5,480 nucleotides of DNA from Campylobacteraceae bacterium (lineage in GTDB: Bacteria > Campylobacterota > Campylobacteria > Campylobacterales > Sulfurovaceae). A program made the position numbers and the translations under genes. This document shows, piece by piece, positions 5,392 to 5,480 of this stretch (its first letter is position 1; every line of letters begins with the position of its first letter). Below the pieces are notes generated by a model. That model worked only from the letters and a program-made list of their open reading frames with translations. It was not told where the DNA came from and searched no databases. Location: contig JALWLW010000041.1 in NCBI GenBank assembly GCA_027081065.1, positions 1 through 5,480 on the forward strand, given 5' to 3'.

Positions 5392-5397
5392 TATAAT
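5392..5397 (+). promoter_or_regulatory. Possible plus-strand -10 facing off the right edge
   Basis: A perfect TATAAT with no recognisable -35. Past it, up to the window end, there is only very AT-rich DNA with no start codon plus ribosome binding site, so any gene it serves would lie beyond 5480. Confidence 0.3.
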
Positions 5398-5480
5398 GGA
5401 ATTTAGTAGATATTTTAAATAATTTACTAGATAAGGTTAAAAAAGTATTTTAAAATAAAATAAAATATTTGAATAAATAA

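Noticed and set aside
5446..5457. Palindrome TATTTTAAAATA near the right edge
   Set aside because: It is made only of A and T in low-complexity DNA, so a chance palindrome is expected.

Overview
The window is AT-rich bacterial chromosome. The best taxonomic clue is rpsT (ribosomal protein S20) directly upstream of prfA (release factor 1), a pairing known from Campylobacterota such as Helicobacter and Campylobacter. The T-tract plus -10 style of the candidate promoters and the AT-rich codon use fit that phylum. A Sulfurovum-, Sulfurimonas- or Arcobacter-like organism is plausible, but the genus is inference.

Layout. Positions 1-810 hold no intact gene. They contain a frameshifted remnant of an IS256-type transposase of the zinc-binding variant (about 79-446), then a second frameshifted remnant of unknown origin (about 448-694). 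Next comes a minus-strand gene for a periplasmic adaptor of the HlyD/RND efflux type (811-1602, TTG start). It is divergent from the housekeeping pair rpsT (1783-2049) and prfA (2132-3199). A perfect 9-bp hairpin lies between those two genes. Convergent with prfA, only 8 bases away, is an exported protein that seems to hold two diverged DUF302-like domains (3208-4008, minus). Two more minus-strand genes follow: a five-helix membrane protein of unknown function (4128-4655) and a short protein resembling only the N-terminal Rossmann half of UDP-glucose/GDP-mannose dehydrogenases, with its NAD-binding glycine motif altered (4798-5259). The last 220 bases are very AT-rich and look regulatory.

How the parts fit. 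rpsT and prfA serve translation and form the conserved core. The minus-strand genes around them are accessory or envelope genes, each with its own candidate promoter or ribosome binding site, and they do not form an obvious operon. The adaptor has no adjacent inner-membrane pump or outer-membrane channel in the window; its downstream side is occupied by the decayed mobile DNA.

No defence system, CRISPR array, tRNA or clear new multi-gene system was found. The most unusual items are the dehydrogenase-like half protein, the duplicated DUF302-like protein, and the decayed region beside the orphan adaptor.
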